Below are positions 58,524 to 64,000 of a stretch of DNA of 64,000 nt, in pieces (the stretch's first letter is position 1; every line of letters starts with the position of its first letter). This DNA is from Cinnamomum chago. Taxonomy: Eukaryota; Streptophyta; Magnoliopsida; Laurales; Lauraceae. The stretch covers positions 32,910,501-32,974,500 of the forward strand of contig CP142452.1 in NCBI GenBank assembly GCA_038049695.1, written 5' to 3'. Position numbers and translations under genes: made by a program. Below the pieces are notes generated by a model that was not told the DNA's origin, ran no database searches, and saw only the letters and a program-made list of their open reading frames with translations.

Positions 58524-61500
58524 AATTTTGGCTCCGTTGCCGAGAACAATTAGCACGGTTGTTTGTTTCTTTTAATTCTATCATTAGTTTATCTTTTTTA
58601 ATTTTTTTTACTCTACTTTAACATCTTTACTCACATCATTTACTATCCTTATTGCAGAGTATTGATTCTAACATAGAGAATCCTAGAGTTTGTGTAGGAT
58701 CCAGGAGAGTTCTTGAAAGTTAAAGTTCCACTCAATTAAAGTTCTCCTTTACCTAAAGCACTGTAATTCCTAGACTTTTTTATTCTTTTTATATAATTGC
58801 AGCAAGAGTTATGTGTGCATGCTTGGTCGTCGCTCTTGTCATCTAGATTTGGTATCTCTAGACCCAAATTTAGAGCGAGTCCTTAGGGAAATTAGATCAT
58901 CTAAACACTGCCAATTCCTCACACACAAATTCACAAATGGTAGAGGAAAGAAATGAAGATAAGGTTATACATCCTCTAACTCCTCTCCGGCCCTTGAAGG
59001 AGCACTATTTACTCCTTCGCAATACGCGTCACCATCGTGCATTCAGCTGCCTATAGTTCAAACAACTCATTATGAAATCAAACCTAGTACAATCAATCTT
59101 ATTCCTTCTTTCTATGGTTTGAACAATGAAGACTCATACAATCACATTGATGACTTTCTGGTTATTTGCTCCACTGTGAGAATAAATAATTTCAATAGTG
59201 AGGCCCTAAAGATGTTTCTCTTTCCGTTTTCACTAAAGGACAAAGCTAAGTATTGGCCGAGTACTTTACTTGCAAACTCCATAACCACTTGGTCCCAACT
59301 ACAACAAAAGTTCTTATATAAATATTTCTCCGTGGGCAAAACCAATCAATATAGGAGATCCATTACATCATTTGCCCAAACTGATAATGAACAATTTCAT
59401 GAAGCGTGGGATAGGTTCAAGGATTTCATTAGGAAGTTTCCTCATCACCAAATTGCCACTGGACTGTCTCCTGAATGACGAAACATGGTAGTCACCGCCA
59501 GTGGGGGATTGATTATGTTTAAAAATGAGGATGAGGCATGGGAGCTTTTCGAGAATATGAGTGAGACCTTTCAACACCATGCCTCCACCGCTAGATTAGA
59601 GAGGCCGGCAACCTCTAACTCTAAAAGACCTATAGGGGTGTTTGAAATTCAACCCACTAATGAACTCACAACTCAAGTAGCTGCCTTGACCCAAAAGTTA
59701 GAACAATTGATATATGGGGGTCAATCTCTCCAATCTTCACCCTCTCAGCCTCTTTCTCGTCAAGATGCATGTGCTTTGTGTAACAATCCCGCTCATTTTG
59801 TGAGTGATTGTCCTGCAGCACCCCAATTTCCTGAATTTGTACAAGAGCAGGTGAATGATGCACATGGGTTCTCCAAACCAGGTAATGATTCATTTTCAAA
59901 TACCTACAACCCGGGATGGCGTAATCACCCAAACTTTTCATGGAAGTCACCCGGTCAGGGCACTTCGTTCTCTCAACCAGGAAATAGGCCTAATTCTCCT
60001 TACAATCCTACGGCCTATCGTTCCCAATAATCCAACCAGCATCCCAATCCTCAACTACCTCAAAGAAATCCATCATTTGAGGAGACAGTATTGCAAAAAC
60101 TAAAGGAGTTCAAAGCAGGTAATAAGTTGGTCCACTCCCATTCTCAGTCCATAGCCAAGCTAGAGAACCAGATGGGCCAAATAGCTACTGCTCTTAATAG
60201 AAGAGGAGAGGGACGTTTAACTAGCCAACCCATTGTCAACCCTAAGAATACATTTGAGGTGGGAAGTAGCTCGCAACCTCATGACACTTATCATGAGTAA
60301 GCCAAAGTAGTTGTCATGTTGAGGAATGGGCATGAGGTTGAGGCTAGGCCTAAGGAGCCTAAGAAAGATGTTAGAGAGTCTGCCCAAACCCAAAGGGCTC
60401 TAGGGTGGAAAAGAGTTCCAATGAAAAGGAGGTCATTCCTCCTACTTTTTCATCTGTTCCGGCTGTGGCACCCCCATACGTGCCTAAAGCCCTTTTCCCC
60501 ACTTCTCTTGAAACACCCTCGGCCTTTGGTAAAAAGGGAGCAACCATGGATCAAATGTTAGAGGTATTCAAACAAGTTAAAATAAACCTCCCTCTGCTCG
60601 AAGCAATCAAGTAGGTGCCTTCATATGCGAAATTTCTGAATGACTTGTGCACTTAGAAGCGCAAATCTAAACCTAATGTGTCCAAAAAGTTCCTGCTCAC
60701 CAAGCAAGTGAGTTCATTAATTCAGCATGACACTCCTCCCAAGCTAAAAGATCCTGGCACTCCCACCATTACTTGTATGATTGGGAGCCACATCATTGAT
60801 CATGCTTTATTAGATCTTCGAGCCAGTGTCAATCTCTTGCCTTACTCAGTGTATGAACAAATTGGGTTGGGGGAATTGAAGCCCACTACAGTCACCTTGC
60901 AACTTACTGACAAATCCATCAGGGTGCCCGGGGTATAATTGAGGATGTTCTTGTCAAGAACGATATATAAATTCCTTTTTTCTGTAGATTTCATTGTCCT
61001 TAACACCAAACCGGTGCAAAACCTGCGGAAACAAACTCCTGTCATACTTGACCGACCCTTTTTGGCCACGGCCAATGCAACCATTAATTGTCGTACCAGA
61101 GTTATGGATGTTTCTTTTGGTGATATGAAAGTGCGGTTGAATGCTTTTAAGGCCTCTCATCAACCCCCCGACAAAGATGACTGCTTCGCAGTCGATGTTG
61201 TTGATGAGATAGTGGAAAAAACTCTCTCCTTATATTTTAACTGAGGATCCTTTAGAGGCTTGCTTTTCTCATTTCAGCTATGATGAGTATGATGTTGACC
61301 ATTCGATTACTAAAGTCAATGCCCTATTGGAGGAGGTAGCAATGCTAGACTTTCCCCCATGGAGGGCGAAGTTCGAATACTTGCCTCCACTTTCTAAAAC
61401 ACCTGCTCCTCCTTCGATTGAGGTGCCCCCCCAGACTTGAGTAGAAACCACTTCCAGCTACACTCAAGTATGTTTATCTTGGACCTAAGGATACCTTGTC

Positions 61501-62079
61501 AGTCATCATTGCTTCTAATCTATCTGATGATTAGGAAGGTCAGCTCCTGAATGTGTTAAAGGAGCACAAAAGCGCAATCGGCTGGTCCGTTGCCGATTTG
61601 AAAGGCATTGACCCCTCCATCTACATGCACTGCATTCATTGTGAAGATGACGCGAAACCATCACGTGAAATGCAACATCGTTTAAATCCTAACATGAAAG
61701 AGGTGGTCATGAAAGAAGTGTTGAAACTTCTTGATGCGGGTATTATATACCCAATTTCTGACAGTAAGCGGGTGAGCCCTACTTAGGTGGTACCAAAGAA
61801 GTCTGGCATCACAGTTGTGGAAAATGAGAAAAGGGAGATGATTCTCACCCGCGCCACTATTGGGTGGCGTATGTGCATCGATTATGGAAAGTTGAATTCC
61901 ATGACCTGAAATGATCATTTCCCCCTACCATTCATTGATCAAATCTTAGAGAGGTTGCTGACCAAAATTTTTACTATTTTCTGGATGGTTATTCGGGATA
62001 TAACCAAGTGATCGTCTACCCTGATGACTAGGAGAAAACAACATTCACTTGTCCTTTTGGTACATTCACTTACCGGCGG

Positions 62080-63063
62080 ATGCCATTCGGACTTTGTAAT
62101 GCACCCGCGACCTTTCAACGGTGTATGATGTCCATATTCTCCGACATGGCGGAGAGATTCTTAAAGGTGTTTATGGATTATTTCTCTATTTTTGGACCTT
62201 CATTCGATGAATGTATTAGTAATTTAGCAAAGGTGCTGAAACGTTGTACGGAGACAAACTTGGTCTTGAGTTGGGAGAAAAGTCATTTCATGGTGTGTGA
62301 GGGCATTGTTTTGGGGCATATCGTTTCCGCAAGGGGAATTGAGGTGGATAAGGTTAAGGTTGATCTTATTTCCAAACTTCCACCTCCCTCATCGGTTAAG
62401 CAAGTCCAATCTTCTGTAGGGCACACAGGTTTTACCGTCGATTTATTAATGACTTTAGTAAGATTTCTTGACCCTTGTGAGCATTACTCACCAAGGAGGC
62501 CCCTTTTGTCTTTAATGAGGCATGCATGCAAGCTTTTGAGAAGCTTTGTGAAGCCCTGTCCACCGCTCCTATCATTCAGTCACCTAATTGGACCCATCCA
62601 TTTAAGATTCTGCGATGCTTCCGATTATGCTGTGGGTGCAGTCTTGGGCCAACGGGTGAACAAGGTTCCGCATGTCATCTATTATGCTAGCAAGACCCTC
62701 TCTGATGCCCAACTGAATTATACCACAACGGAGAAGGAATTGTTAGCGGTTACGTTAGCCTTGGATAAATTCCAATCTTATTTATCAGGATTGAAGGTTG
62801 TAGTGTTCACTGACCATGCTGCGTTGCGGTACTTATTGTTGAAAAAGGACACTAAGCCAATACTGATTAGGTGGATTCTATTACTTAAAGAGTCCAACTT
62901 TGAAATTCGGGACAAGAAAGGTTCCGAAAATTGTGTAGCTGACCACCTATCTCGGATCCTAGTAGAGGCTACGGAGGACACCTTACCCCTACATGACTCA
63001 TTTCTCAATGAGCAGTTGTTCACAGTATCCCGAACCCACCCCCCTGGTATGCTCATATTGTGA
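62080..63063 (+). pseudogene. Athila-like reverse transcriptase and RNase H part
   Basis: A 327-residue open stretch of fossil pol. Reverse transcriptase motifs ([35 protein letters not shown]) are followed by RNase H ([48 protein letters not shown]). Part of a broken element. Confidence 0.85.
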
Positions 63064-63356
63064 ATTATCTAGCAATAGGGGAGATTCCTTCAAATTGGTC
63101 CAAGTAGGACAATGATTGTTTCTTCTCCTAGGTAAAGATGTATTTTTTGGAGGATCCCAAACTTTTCAAGTTCTACCCAGATCAAGTGATTAGGCGATGT
63201 GTGCCCGAGAGTGAATACTAAAGTATACTTACATTCTGTCACTCTCTTGAGTGTGGAGGGCATTTCAATGAGAAGAAGACTGCTGTGAAAGTTTTGCAGA
63301 ATGACTTCTAGTGGCCCATTCTATTTCAAGATGCCCATCAGTTTTGTAAGACTTGT

Positions 63357-63944
63357 TTGCACTGTCAGACGATAGGGAACATGTCTAGGAGGGACATGAT
63401 GGCCCTACAATCAATTTTGTTTGTAGAAATATTTGATGTTTGGGGCATCGATTTCATGGGACCTTTTCCGTCGTCTTTTGGTTTTCAATACATTTTAGTG
63501 GTGGTTGATTACGTGTCCAAGTGGGTGGAAGCGGTAGCCACTAAGACAAATGAGCACAAAGTTCTAGTCAAATTCCTGCAAAGCAGCATTTTCAGTCACT
63601 TTGGCTGTCCGCGGACAATAATTAGTGATGAGGGCACCTACTTCGTGAATAAACACTTTGAGGCGCTGGTAAGGAAGTACTCGATCACACACAAGGTGGC
63701 CATAGCTTATCTTCGTCAAACCAGCAGCCAAGTCAAAGTATCCAATAGGGAGGTGAAGCATATTCTGGAAAAAATGGTGAGGCCCGACTGCAAAGATTGG
63801 TCTTTACAGTTTAACGATGCTTTATGGGCATACCGTACTGTGTACAAGACTCCTATTGGTATGTCCCCCTACTGGTTAGTGTTTGGCAAGGGTTGCCACT
63901 TACCGGTTGAACTCGAACACAGAGCCATGTGGGTCATCAAGTAA
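63357..63944 (+). pseudogene. Athila-like integrase part
   Basis: A 195-residue open stretch with [49 protein letters not shown] and [19 protein letters not shown]. This is the typical Gypsy integrase core. A fossil, continuing toward the window edge. Confidence 0.85.
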
Positions 63945-64000
63945 TTCAATTTTGATATGGCCGCTGCCGGTTCCACTCGGAAACTCCAACTCAATGAGTT

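Larger units (their letters stand above)
57480..64000 (+). mobile_element. Athila-like Ty3/Gypsy element, broken, right end outside window
   Basis: The LTR (about 57480-58523, left edge uncertain) has a TATA region (CCTATAAAAAGG, about 57773). A tRNA-Asp-type primer site (TGGCTCCGTTGCCGAGAAC, 58529-58547) follows. Gag spans about 59100-60300 (FPFSLKDKAKYW, ending near a CALCNNPAHFVSDC knuckle), protease about 60680-61250, reverse transcriptase about 61550-62450 ([16 protein letters not shown] and [20 protein letters not shown]), RNase H about 62580-62990 and integrase about 63150-63944 ([24 protein letters not shown]). FSDM with a variant MDD box points to Athila. Broken, with roughly eight or more breaks. 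The rest of pol and the 3' LTR lie beyond the window. Confidence 0.88.

Overview
This is nuclear DNA from a flowering plant with a repeat-rich genome. The evidence is a spliced plant cytokinin dehydrogenase gene, plant-type Ty1/Copia and Ty3/Gypsy LTR retrotransposons (Sirevirus-like, Athila-like, chromovirus), an RTE-type LINE, and PIF/Harbinger-like and other MITEs. I cannot place the species. I see nothing prokaryotic: no operons, CRISPR array or phage. About 85-90% of the window is mobile-element sequence, mostly fossil.

Layout. 1-19112 is a block of five Copia elements on both strands. A (1-3193, +) is cut by the window edge. B (3194-8635, -) has an uninterrupted polyprotein and nearly identical end repeats. 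C (8792-11201, +) and D (11202-15923, -) lie tail to tail. E (15924-19112, -) carries a short LINE copy. 19113-25997 is a gene island. It holds a small foldback MITE, one or two exon-like pieces of an unidentified acidic protein (19622-20131, +), and a complete five-exon cytokinin dehydrogenase gene of 535 residues on the minus strand (20998-23349), with a TATA box and a CT-repeat leader. 25998-41919 is a nest. A Copia relic (Tork-like) received a solo Sirevirus-like LTR (5-bp target duplication TGATG) and an RTE LINE (18-bp target duplication). The LINE in turn received a Harbinger-like MITE (TTA duplication). A 9.6-kb chromovirus abuts the nest on the right. 41920-50020 holds a degenerate ~300-bp tandem repeat with a MITE inside it, an Athila-type LTR, primer site and gag relic, and small Gypsy scraps. 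50021-57480 is LTR-type spacer with a 3.1-kb chromovirus-type solo LTR (52605-55705). 57480-64000 is an Athila-like element running off the right edge.

The only gene I can assign a function is the cytokinin dehydrogenase, a secretory-pathway flavoenzyme that degrades the hormone cytokinin. Its exon joints, phases and key residues are all consistent with a working gene.

I found no convincing undescribed biological system. The items most worth a second look are the young Copia B, the tail-to-tail Copia pair that could form a long hairpin RNA, the unusual residues near the C-terminus of the cytokinin dehydrogenase, its CT-repeat leader, and the unidentified exon-like pieces beside it.
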